Source of the DNA: Taklimakanibacter sp049323275
GTDB taxonomy: Bacteria; Pseudomonadota; Alphaproteobacteria; Rhizobiales; Aestuariivirgaceae
Assembly: GCA_049323275.1 (NCBI GenBank)
Contig: JBMOOM010000019.1
Location: forward strand, 62,001 to 126,000
Length of the DNA: 64,000 nucleotides
Direction: 5' to 3'
Numbering within the stretch: position 1 is the first letter of the stretch; every line of letters starts with the position of its first letter. Below the pieces are notes generated by a model. That model was not told the DNA's origin, did not search any database, and saw only the letters and a list, made by a program, of their open reading frames with translations. This document shows positions 56,654 to 64,000 of this stretch, in pieces. The translations under genes and the position numbers were made by a program.

Positions 56654-58963
56654 ATGCTCGAACGAACGATCAAGCTGCAGAAGCTCGAAGTGCTCATCAT
56701 CGACGAGGAGCTGGCGGTGCCGAAAAGCGTCGGCGGGCGCGCGGTCAGGGCGCTGGCGGACGAGCTGACCTCACGCGATATCGAGGTCGTCGAGGCGGCG
56801 AGCTACCAGGACGGCCGTTCGGTGTTCCTCTCGGACGCCTCGATCGATGCGATCCTGATCGACTGGACGACGCGCGAGGGCAAGGACAAGCAGAGCCGCG
56901 CCGAGGCGCTCGACCTGCTCAGGACCATCCGCAGCCGCAACGCGACCGTGCCGGTCATGCTGATGGCGGACCAGGCGAGCCGCGACGACCTGACGGTCGA
57001 GGTGATGCAGCTCACAGATGAATATGTGTGGCTGCACGCCGACACCATCCCCTTCATCGCCAGCCGGGTGATGGCGGCGATCCAGCGCTACCAGCACAAT
57101 ATCCTGCCACCCTTCAACAAGGCGCTGCTCGGCTACATGAATCTCGCCGAATATTCCTGGGCCGCACCCGGCCATCAGGGCGGCGTCGCCTTCACCAAGA
57201 CGCCGGCGGGGCGCATCTTCTTCGATTTCTTCGGCGAGAACCTGTTCCGCGCCGATACCGGCATCGAGCGCGGCGGGCTCGGCTCGCTGCTCGAGCATTC
57301 GGGGCCGATCGGCGAGGCGGAGGCCTATGCGGCGCGCGTCTTCGGTGCGCATCGGAGCTATTCGGGGCTCACCGGCACGTCGGGCGCCAACCGCACCATC
57401 TTCGCCGCGGCGGTCGGCGACGGCCAGTTCGCGCTCTGCGACCGCAACTGCCACAAGTCGATCGAGCAGGGGCTGATCCTGTCGGGCGGCATTCCCGCCT
57501 TCCTGGTGCCGACGCGCAACCGCTACGGCATCATCGGGCCGATCCTGCCCGAGGAATTCGAGCCCGGGACCGTCCGCGCCAAGCTCGACACGCATCCCCT
57601 GAAGCGGCATGCGGTCAAGGCCGATCCGGTCTATGCGGTCGTCACCAATTCCACCTATGACGGGCTGTGCTACGATTCGGCGCGCGTCGAGGAGCTGCTC
57701 GGCAAATCGGTCGACCGCATCCATCTCGACGAAGCCTGGTTCGGCTATGCCCGCTTCAACCCGATCTATGAGAATCGCTTCGCCATGCGCGGCGACCCCA
57801 AGTCGCACAAGCCGAGCGACCCGACGGTCTTCTCGACGCAGTCGACGCACAAGCTTCTCGCGGCGCTGTCGCAGTCGTCCTACATCCATATCCGCGACGG
57901 GCGCCAGCCGATCGAACACAGCCGCTTCAATGTCAGCTATATGGCGCAGACGACGACGTCGCCGCTTTATGCGCTGATCGCTTCCAACGAGATCGGGGCC
58001 TCGATGATGGACGGCCCGAGCGGCAAGGCGCTCACCGATGAGGTGATCGAGGAGGCGGTAGCCTTCCGCCAGACGTTGGCGCGCGCGCATCGCGAATTCG
58101 CCCGCAAGAGGGACTGGTTCTTCTGGCCGTGGAACACGCCCAAGGTGAAGGATCGCAAAACCGGCAAGAACGTCAATTTCGCCGATGCCGATCTGCGGCA
58201 GCTCACCACCGATCCCGATTGCTGGGTCCTCCATCCGGGCGACAAATGGCACGGCTTCGACGGCCTGCCCGACGGCTGGTGCATGCTCGACCCGATCAAG
58301 GTCGGCATCGTCTGCCCGGGCATGGGCGAAGACGGCGAGATGCAGGAGAGCGGTATTCCGGCGCCGGTGCTGTCGGCCTATCTCCATCATTTCGGCAATA
58401 TCCCGTCGCGCACCACCGATCACATGGTGCTGTGCCTGTTCTCGATCGGCATCACCAAGGGCAAATGGGGCACGCTGATGAGCGTGCTGCTCGACTTCAA
58501 GGACGATTACGACGCCAACCGCCCGCTGGCGCAATGCCTGCCCGACCTCGTCGCGGAGGCGCCGCGCGTCTATGGCGGCATGGGCCTCAGGGATCTCGCC
58601 GACAAGATGTTCAGGCATATGAAGGAGAGCCGCGCCGGCCAGCTGCAGGCGCGGGCCTTCTGCCAGCTGCCCGAGCCGCAGATGCTGCCGCGCCGCGCCA
58701 ATGGTCTGCTGATGGCGGGCGAGGCGGAATTGCTGCCTGTCGAGAAGCTCGCCAACCGCGTCGCCGGTGTCGGCATCATTCCCTATCCGCCGGGCATCCC
58801 GATCGTGCTGCCGGGCGAAAATTTCGGCCCCGCCGACGGGCCGTGGCTGTCCTATATCCGCGCGCTCCAGGACTGGGGCCGGACCTTTCCAGGCTTCGAG
58901 AAGGAAGTCGAGGGAACGGTGGTCCACGACGGCGCCTATCAGGCCTGGGCGCTCAAGGAATAG
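56654..58963 (+). CDS. Large PLP-dependent Orn/Lys/Arg decarboxylase
   Basis: The 769-residue protein has the fold-type I basic-amino-acid decarboxylase layout: an N-terminal response-regulator-like wing domain (residues 1-130), then GYMNLAEYSWAAPGHQGGVA, the PLP-binding lysine in STQSTHKLLAALSQSS near residue 400 and the C-terminal domain ending PGIPIVLPGENFGPADGPWL. It converts arginine, lysine or ornithine to a diamine or agmatine with CO2 release, used in acid resistance or polyamine supply. Specificity cannot be settled from the motifs. It stands alone with a LuxR-type regulator downstream. Confidence 0.92.
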   Translation: MLERTIKLQKLEVLIIDEELAVPKSVGGRAVRALADELTSRDIEVVEAASYQDGRSVFLSDASIDAILIDWTTREGKDKQSRAEALDLLRTIRSRNATVPVMLMADQASRDDLTVEVMQLTDEYVWLHADTIPFIASRVMAAIQRYQHNILPPFNKALLGYMNLAEYSWAAPGHQGGVAFTKTPAGRIFFDFFGENLFRADTGIERGGLGSLLEHSGPIGEAEAYAARVFGAHRSYSGLTGTSGANRTIFAAAVGDGQFALCDRNCHKSIEQGLILSGGIPAFLVPTRNRYGIIGPILPEEFEPGTVRAKLDTHPLKRHAVKADPVYAVVTNSTYDGLCYDSARVEELLGKSVDRIHLDEAWFGYARFNPIYENRFAMRGDPKSHKPSDPTVFSTQSTHKLLAALSQSSYIHIRDGRQPIEHSRFNVSYMAQTTTSPLYALIASNEIGASMMDGPSGKALTDEVIEEAVAFRQTLARAHREFARKRDWFFWPWNTPKVKDRKTGKNVNFADADLRQLTTDPDCWVLHPGDKWHGFDGLPDGWCMLDPIKVGIVCPGMGEDGEMQESGIPAPVLSAYLHHFGNIPSRTTDHMVLCLFSIGITKGKWGTLMSVLLDFKDDYDANRPLAQCLPDLVAEAPRVYGGMGLRDLADKMFRHMKESRAGQLQARAFCQLPEPQMLPRRANGLLMAGEAELLPVEKLANRVAGVGIIPYPPGIPIVLPGENFGPADGPWLSYIRALQDWGRTFPGFEKEVEGTVVHDGAYQAWALKE

Positions 58964-59174
58964 GCGCTGTCGTTATTTACGCGGTCGCTTGTTCTGGTCT
59001 GATGCACTGCAGCTCATCGCCGCGGTTCGCGACCGGAACTTCGGTTCCATGGAGATTGTTTCGCAGCCGCATGAGCGGCCTTGACCTGCTCGCCCGGCTG
59101 AGGCTTTCGCGGCCTGTTTCGTGATTTTGTGTCATTCTGCTAGTGTCGCGCCCGTAACAGTTCCGGGGCGAGCA

Positions 59175-60269
59175 ATGAATCGGTCTGGCGGCGGATCGGC
59201 GCATGAGAATCTGGTGGACGGCATCTATGAAGCCGCCGTGCTGCCGGAATTCTGGCCGCGGGTCCTGCGCGGCTTCGTGCAGTTGGCCGAGTGCCGCGCC
59301 GCGGCGCTTGTCGCCACGCGGGCAGGCAGCTTCAAATGGATCGGCTGCTCGCCGCTTGCCGAAGAGCTGGCCCGACAGCATTACAGCTTTCCCGGCGGAG
59401 CCGATCGTTCGCGCCGACTGATGGCGATGAATCGGGCCGGGTTTGTCGGCGACCACGAGGTCTATACGAAAGACGAGATGCTCGCCGAGCCCCTCTATTC
59501 GGAGTGCCTGATACCGACCGGTTTCGGGCGCGGCATCGCCACTGCGATCAATGTGCCGACCGGCGACACGATCATCCTGAGCGCCGAGGGCGATTACCGG
59601 CTCGGCCCCTTCACGCCGGCGATCTTTGCCAGCCTCGACAGCCTGAGGCCGCATCTGGCGCGCTCGGCGCTCGTCGCGGCGCGGCTTGCCTTCGAGCGGG
59701 CGCGGACGGCGGTCGAGACGCTGTCGGGCCTGGGGCTCGCCGCCTGCGCGGTCACCCGCGCCGGAACCGTTCTGGTCGCCAATGCCGAATTCGACGCAGC
59801 CAGAAGCCAATGGACGACGCGCGGCGGCAACCGCATCGCGCTCACCGACCGGCGCGCCGATGGGCTGCTCAACGAAACGCTCGGCCTGATCGCGACGGAG
59901 CAGGGCGTGCGCTCGCTGCCGCTCATCCCGGAGGAGGAGGGACCGCCGGCGGTCCTGCATGTGGTGCCGATCCGCCGGGCCGCGTTCGATCTCTTCGGGC
60001 AGGCGGAGGCGATTCTGGTCTTGACCACCGCTTCGGCCCGGCCGAGCGAGGCGACGCCGCTGCTCCAGGCGCTGTTCGATCTATCGCCGGCGGAAGCGGT
60101 GGTGGCGGCGCGGATCGCCGTCGGACAGACGGCCGACCAGATCGCCGGCGCCGACGGCAAAAGCGTCGAAACGGTGCGCAACCAGCTCAAAAGCGTGCTC
60201 GGCAAGACCGGCTGCCGGCGCCAGGTCGACCTGGCGCGACTTCTGGCCCAACTCGCCCCGGCGCGGTGA
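59175..60269 (+). CDS. LuxR-type helix-turn-helix regulator
   Basis: From MNRSGGGSAHENLVDGIYEA the 364-residue protein has an N-terminal sensory region typical of regulators starting VDGIYEAAVLPEFWPRVL, and a C-terminal LuxR domain (LFDLSPAEAVVAARIAVGQT, then SVETVRNQLKSVLGKTGCRR). The signal is unknown; there is no receiver domain. The 18-codon longer frame is less likely. The 211 bases before it hold no gene and no convincing terminator for the decarboxylase. Targets might be the flanking operons, but nothing in the sequence shows it. Confidence 0.86.
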   Translation: MNRSGGGSAHENLVDGIYEAAVLPEFWPRVLRGFVQLAECRAAALVATRAGSFKWIGCSPLAEELARQHYSFPGGADRSRRLMAMNRAGFVGDHEVYTKDEMLAEPLYSECLIPTGFGRGIATAINVPTGDTIILSAEGDYRLGPFTPAIFASLDSLRPHLARSALVAARLAFERARTAVETLSGLGLAACAVTRAGTVLVANAEFDAARSQWTTRGGNRIALTDRRADGLLNETLGLIATEQGVRSLPLIPEEEGPPAVLHVVPIRRAAFDLFGQAEAILVLTTASARPSEATPLLQALFDLSPAEAVVAARIAVGQTADQIAGADGKSVETVRNQLKSVLGKTGCRRQVDLARLLAQLAPAR

Positions 60270-60308
60270 AGGCGCCCAAGCCTATTGTGGATCGAGCCGC
60301 GTAAGGCT

Positions 60309-60339
60309 AAGTCAATCTTACGATATTGTGAGATGACTT
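60309..60339. promoter_or_regulatory. Candidate IclR operator upstream of the IclR gene
   Basis: The 18-base near-palindrome TCTTACGATATTGTGAGA (60316-60333) is nested in outer arms AAGTCA and TGACTT. It contains CGATATTGTGAGATG, which recurs with one change before the ThDP-enzyme gene. Confidence 0.65.
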
Positions 60340-60355
60340 TTCGCGGGATACGGAA

Positions 60356-61174
60356 ATGGATGAGCTGAAGGGACCGGCCGACAGCGGCGACAAGAGTCAG
60401 GTCCGCACCGTGCAGTCGATCGAGCGCGGCTTCGCGATCATCGACCTGATCGCGCGCGCCGACCATGCCTTGACGCTGGCCGAGATCAGCAAGGCGATCG
60501 GGCTTCACACCAGCACCACCTTCCATCTCCTGCGCACGCTCTGCGTGATCGGCCCGGTCAAGCAGGATGCCGACAAGAAATACCGCATCGGGCCCTATAT
60601 CTACGGGCTCGCGGCGGGGGCGGCGACGGAAGCCAATCTGGTCGCCGACGCCATGCCGCATCTCGAATGGCTCGCCGATGAGACGGGCGAGACGACGCAT
60701 ATCGCGGTGATGGCGAATGACATGGCGGTCATCCTGGCGCGCCATGAAGGCAAGGCGACCGTGCGGCTGTCGGAACGCGTCGGCGCGCAGCGGCCGGCCT
60801 ATTGCACCGCGATCGGAAAGGCCCTGCTGGCGCAGCAATCCGACAAGGATATCGAGACCTATCTGGCGCGCACCAAGCTCGCTGCCGTCACCGACAGCAC
60901 CATCACCAGCCCGGAACGGCTCATCGCCGATCTGAAGGAAGCGCGCCGGACAGGGGCCGCCTATGACGACCGCGAGTTCAACGGCGAATTGCGCTGCATC
61001 GCGGCGCCGGTGCGCAACTACACCGGCAAGGCCATCGCGGCGCTCGGCCTGTCGGGGCCTTTGTGGCGCGTGAGCCTGCAGCAATTGCCTGAGCTCACCC
61101 GGAAGGTGATCGCCGCCGCCAACCGGCTGTCGGGCGAATTGGGCTATTCGGAAGACAAGGCCGCAAAGGCCTAA
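60356..61174 (+). CDS. IclR-family transcriptional regulator
   Basis: The 272-residue protein has an N-terminal winged helix (RTVQSIERGFAIIDLIARAD, LTLAEISKAIGLHTSTTFHL, residues 18-66) and a GAF-like IclR effector domain (ETGETTHIAVMANDMAVILA, RPAYCTAIGKALLAQQSDKD, ELRCIAAPVRNYTGKAIAAL). IclR proteins bind small carboxylates or aromatics and control adjacent catabolic genes. The two matching operator candidates, before its own gene and before the ThDP operon, make it a likely autoregulator and the regulator of the downstream operon. Confidence 0.91.
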   Translation: MDELKGPADSGDKSQVRTVQSIERGFAIIDLIARADHALTLAEISKAIGLHTSTTFHLLRTLCVIGPVKQDADKKYRIGPYIYGLAAGAATEANLVADAMPHLEWLADETGETTHIAVMANDMAVILARHEGKATVRLSERVGAQRPAYCTAIGKALLAQQSDKDIETYLARTKLAAVTDSTITSPERLIADLKEARRTGAAYDDREFNGELRCIAAPVRNYTGKAIAALGLSGPLWRVSLQQLPELTRKVIAAANRLSGELGYSEDKAAKA

Positions 61175-61250
61175 ACGTCAACGCACAGCGGTCCCTGGAG
61201 GCCTGGTCGCCCTCGAGGACAGGGAATGGCGTCTGCCGCATGCATATGTT

Positions 61251-61287
61251 ATTCTACAATGTCGATTGACATCCGATATTGTGAAAT
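61251..61287. promoter_or_regulatory. Candidate IclR operator upstream of the ThDP-enzyme operon
   Basis: ATTCTACAATGTCG (61251-61264) and CGATATTGTGAAAT (61274-61287) are inverted arms (11 of 14 match) around ATTGACATC. The right arm matches the site before iclR in 14 of 15 positions. It lies 69 bases before the start codon. Confidence 0.7.
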
Positions 61288-61355
61288 GTACGAAGTGACT
61301 CAGAGGGGCCCGCACCGGACCGGTCCGGCCAAGTTGAAAATCTCCGAGGAAACCG

Positions 61356-63137
61356 ATGGGAAAGATGAAGGGCGCTGAAATCATTGCCGAATTTCTGGCC
61401 AAGGAAGAGGTGCCCTATGTTTTTGGCATTTGCGGGCATGGCAATGTCGGCATCCTCGACACGCTTTACGACTATCAGGACAAGATCAAGCTGATCTCGC
61501 CGCGCCATGAGCAGGTGGCCGGCCACATGGCGGACGCCTATTTCCGCGTGGCGCACAAGCCCGTCGCGACGCTGACCTCCTGCGGGCCGGGCTCGGCCAA
61601 TATCGTCATGGCGACGGCCTGCGCCCAGGCCGACTCGTCGGCCTTCCTCGCCATCACCGCCAATGTGCCGACCTCGCAGTTCAACCGCGGGCCGTTCCAG
61701 GAATCCTACCAGCATTTCCAGGGCGACTTTCCCTCGGTGATGCGGCCCTATGTGAAGCGCTCGTTCCAGCCGTCACGGCCGGAGATGCTGCCGCTGGCCA
61801 TGCGGCAGAGCATGAATCTGATGGTGTCCGGCCGTCCAGGCCCGGTGCATCTCGACGTGCCCTATGACGTCTTCCAGGAAGAGGCTGAGGTGACGGTGAC
61901 GCCGTCCGACGCCAGGAGCACGACGATCCGCTCCGGCGTGGCGCGCGAGACCCTGTCCGAGATCGCCGACCTCGTCGCGCGCGCCGAGCGTCCGGTGCTG
62001 TTCGTCGGCCATGGAGTGACCCTGTCGGAAGCCTCGCGCGATCTGACCGAACTCGTCGAGCGTTTCGCCATTCCGGTGATCAGTTCGCCCAATGGCATGG
62101 GCACGCTCGACATGTATCACCCGCTGTCGCTCGGCTTCATCGGACGCAACGGCGCCTATCCGGCGAACCAGGCGGGCCGGCATGCAGATCTCGTCATCGC
62201 GGTCGGCGCCCGTTTCGACGACCGCTCGTCCTCGACCTGGATCCAGGGCTATTCGTGGAATTTCCCGGCGACCAAGCTCGTCCATATCGATATCGATCCG
62301 GCCGAGATCGGCCGCAATTACCCGGTCGCCATCGGCGCCACCGCCGATGCGCGCACCTTCCTGCGCCAGCTCAATGAGGAGCTCAGCAATCGCAAGAACT
62401 TCGACGCCAGCAGCCGCTTCGGACAATGGCGCAAGGCGATCGCCGGCTGGCAGCGCGAATGGCAGGATTTCCTCAAGGCCGACGAGACGCAGAGCGCCGC
62501 GCCGGTGCGGCCCGAGACGATCGTCGCCGATCTGCAGCGCATCCTGCCGGCCGAGACGATCCTGAGCCTCGATTCAGGCCAGCATCACAACTGGTTCATG
62601 CAGTTCTGGAAAGCCCGGCATCCGCAGGCCATGCTCAATTCCTGGGGCTTCTCGGCGATGGGCTTCGGCGTCTGCGGCGTATTGGGCGCGGCGCTCGCCG
62701 CTCCCGGCCGGCCGCATGTCGCGGTGGTCGGCGATGGCGGCTTCACCATGGCGCCCCATGTGCTGTGCACGGCGGTCGAATATGACATCCCCGCGATCTG
62801 GATCGTGTGGAACAATTTCGCCTGGGGCGCCATCCGTGACCTGCAGCATGGGCTGTTCGACGGGCGCGAGATCGGCACCGCCTTCCATCACGGCGCCAAC
62901 AAGGAAGCCTATAATCCGGACTTCGCCGCGATGGCGCGCTCCTGCGGCGTCGAGGGCCTGACCGTGAAGCATGAAGACGAGCTGGGCGGCGCCGTCGAAA
63001 AGGCGCTGGGTCTCGGCAAGCCGTGCCTGATCGATGTGCATGTGCGCTCCGACATCAAGCCGCCGAGCACCGGCACCTGGCAGCTGCCGCCGCTCCAGCA
63101 TCGCGAGCCGGTCTTCGGCAGCCGCGTATTGCTCTGA
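61356..63137 (+). CDS. Thiamine-diphosphate enzyme of the acetolactate-synthase superfamily
   Basis: The 593-residue protein has the three ThDP domains: the N-terminal PYR domain with the catalytic Glu in SPRHEQVAGHMADAY near residue 50, a central FAD/ADP-type domain (PVLFVGHGVTLSEASRDL), and the PP domain with the ThDP metal motif VVGDGGFTMAPHVLCTAVEY near residue 460. It could be acetolactate synthase, sulfoacetaldehyde acetyltransferase, glyoxylate carboligase or a 2-oxoacid decarboxylase; motifs visible here do not decide. The pairing with an aldehyde dehydrogenase and IclR control point to catabolism, not branched-chain synthesis. Confidence 0.87.
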   Translation: MGKMKGAEIIAEFLAKEEVPYVFGICGHGNVGILDTLYDYQDKIKLISPRHEQVAGHMADAYFRVAHKPVATLTSCGPGSANIVMATACAQADSSAFLAITANVPTSQFNRGPFQESYQHFQGDFPSVMRPYVKRSFQPSRPEMLPLAMRQSMNLMVSGRPGPVHLDVPYDVFQEEAEVTVTPSDARSTTIRSGVARETLSEIADLVARAERPVLFVGHGVTLSEASRDLTELVERFAIPVISSPNGMGTLDMYHPLSLGFIGRNGAYPANQAGRHADLVIAVGARFDDRSSSTWIQGYSWNFPATKLVHIDIDPAEIGRNYPVAIGATADARTFLRQLNEELSNRKNFDASSRFGQWRKAIAGWQREWQDFLKADETQSAAPVRPETIVADLQRILPAETILSLDSGQHHNWFMQFWKARHPQAMLNSWGFSAMGFGVCGVLGAALAAPGRPHVAVVGDGGFTMAPHVLCTAVEYDIPAIWIVWNNFAWGAIRDLQHGLFDGREIGTAFHHGANKEAYNPDFAAMARSCGVEGLTVKHEDELGGAVEKALGLGKPCLIDVHVRSDIKPPSTGTWQLPPLQHREPVFGSRVLL

Positions 63138-63153
63138 CATCGGGAGGCCCCGC

Positions 63154-64000
63154 ATGACGAAAGACAACAAGGACGCGCCGATGCTGATCGCCGGCACTTG
63201 GCGCAGCTCGGCGACGATGGTGCCGGTCAGCGATCCCTATCGCAACGAGACGGTCGGCGCCTATGCGCGAGCCACCATGGCCGATCTCGAAGATGCCGTC
63301 GCCGCGGCGCGCAAAGGCAGCGACGCCATGGCCGCGATGCCCGGCCATGAGCGGCAGAAGCGCCTGCAGCAGGTGTCCGGCCGGCTGCTCGCCGAGAAGG
63401 CGGAGATCGCGCGGCTGCTCAGCCGCGAAAGCGGCAAGGCGGTGCGCGATTCGGAAGGCGAGATCGATCGCGCCATCGATACATTCTCCCTGTCGGCGGG
63501 CGAGGCGATCCGCATCGAAGGCCGCCATGTGCCGCTCGACGGCTCGGCGATGGGAGCAGGGCGCTATGCGTTCCTGCTGCGTTTCCCGGTCGGCGTTGTG
63601 GCCGCGATCACGCCCTTCAATGCGCCGGTCAATCTCACCGCGCACAAGATCGCGCCGGCGCTCGCCGCCGGCAATGCCCTGGTGCTGAAGCCGCCGCCGC
63701 AGACGCCGCTCGCCATTGGGCGCATGGTCGAGATCGTCCAGGAAGCGGGCTTTCCGGAGGGCGCGCTCAATGTGGTCCATGGCGAGGCGGAGATCGGCAA
63801 GGCGCTCGTCACCCATCCGGGTGTCGACTTCATCACCTTCACCGGCTCGACACGCGCCGGCGCCGCCATCAAGGCGGATAGCGGCCTCAAGCGCGCGGCG
63901 CTGGAGCTCGGCGGCAATGGCGTGACCATCGTCCATGGCGACACCCCCGACATAATGGCTGCGGCGACGGCCTGCGCCCGCAATTCCATGCGCCTTGCCG
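63154..64000 (+). CDS. Aldehyde dehydrogenase, 3' end missing
   Basis: The 282 residues visible, beginning MTKDNKDAPMLIAGTWRSSA, show the ALDH NAD-binding domain: GVVAAITPFNAPVNLTAHKI, ALVLKPPPQTPLAIGRM, the FITFTGSTRAGAAI loop and the catalytic Glu in ALELGGNGVTIV. The sequence stops just before the catalytic-cysteine loop. GGGAGG lies seven bases before the ATG at 63154, 16 bases after the ThDP-enzyme stop. It probably oxidises the aldehyde made or consumed by that enzyme. Confidence 0.92.
   Translation, partial: MTKDNKDAPMLIAGTWRSSATMVPVSDPYRNETVGAYARATMADLEDAVAAARKGSDAMAAMPGHERQKRLQQVSGRLLAEKAEIARLLSRESGKAVRDSEGEIDRAIDTFSLSAGEAIRIEGRHVPLDGSAMGAGRYAFLLRFPVGVVAAITPFNAPVNLTAHKIAPALAAGNALVLKPPPQTPLAIGRMVEIVQEAGFPEGALNVVHGEAEIGKALVTHPGVDFITFTGSTRAGAAIKADSGLKRAALELGGNGVTIVHGDTPDIMAAATACARNSMRLA

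Noticed and set aside
1..64000. tRNA or rRNA genes, CRISPR arrays, insertion sequences or prophage genes
   Set aside because: By eye I found no T-loop/anticodon arm pairs, no regular spaced repeats, no transposase or phage structural proteins. A covariance-model scan would be needed to exclude small RNAs.

Overview
The window is G+C-rich chromosomal DNA from an alphaproteobacterium, most likely of the order Hyphomicrobiales (Rhizobiales). The grounds are the dnaG-rpoD pair with an alphaproteobacterial sigma-70, a Ku/LigD end-joining operon, an ECF42 sigma factor with its YCII partner, DUF2259, HlyU and Host_attach family genes, and several families of palindromic intergenic repeats of the kind common in rhizobial genomes. 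The genus cannot be fixed from the sequence. I see no rRNA, tRNA, CRISPR array, insertion sequence or prophage, so this looks like ordinary chromosome with many short operons.

Layout. 1-2.8 kb: a hexulose-6-phosphate synthase/6-phospho-3-hexuloisomerase pair (the second gene is cut by the window edge) downstream of an ECF42 sigma factor and a YCII protein. 3-6.5 kb: Ohr peroxidase, EamA exporter, methyltransferase, a higBA toxin-antitoxin module with a readable promoter and operator, and a DUF4126 membrane protein. 6.7-11 kb: DnaG primase and the housekeeping sigma factor RpoD with a clear terminator. 11-17.3 kb: small housekeeping and stress genes, including a UdgX-type uracil-DNA glycosylase, an azoreductase divergent from a LysR regulator, and a GFA protein. 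17.3-28.3 kb: an Old-Yellow-Enzyme-type iron-sulfur flavoenzyme operon, an orphan peptide-type binding protein, a MurA whose catalytic cysteine is aspartate, AraC and ArsR regulators, and a second EamA exporter. 28.4-33 kb: a PhoX phosphatase behind a candidate Pho box and flanked by two copies of one repeat, then an overlapping GNAT-nitrilase-carbonic anhydrase-monooxygenase operon. 33-38.6 kb: a type I secretion unit (adaptor, ABC exporter, serralysin-like RTX protease) with an unassigned 81-residue gene. 38.8-42.8 kb: an unassigned protein and an NCS1 permease/alpha-beta hydrolase operon whose leader carries a strong intrinsic terminator. 43.7-47 kb: Ku and a LigD split in two by one in-frame stop. 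47-55 kb: a glycerol-type catabolic operon (FGGY kinase, FAD oxidoreductase, glycerol-3-phosphate dehydrogenase-like) divergent from a DeoR regulator and a TRAP transporter. 55-64 kb: AMP nucleosidase, a large PLP amino-acid decarboxylase, a LuxR-type regulator, and an IclR-controlled ThDP-enzyme/aldehyde dehydrogenase operon running off the end.

The most interesting readings are the Cys-to-Asp MurA, the in-frame split of LigD, the terminator-containing leader or small RNA before the NCS1 permease, a self-complementary leader with competing pairings at 30.47-30.58 kb, matched IclR operators, a leaderless-looking higB promoter overlapped by its operator, and the small gene inside the protease secretion cluster. 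Most genes belong to known families; the candidates for something undescribed are these regulatory and small-gene features.
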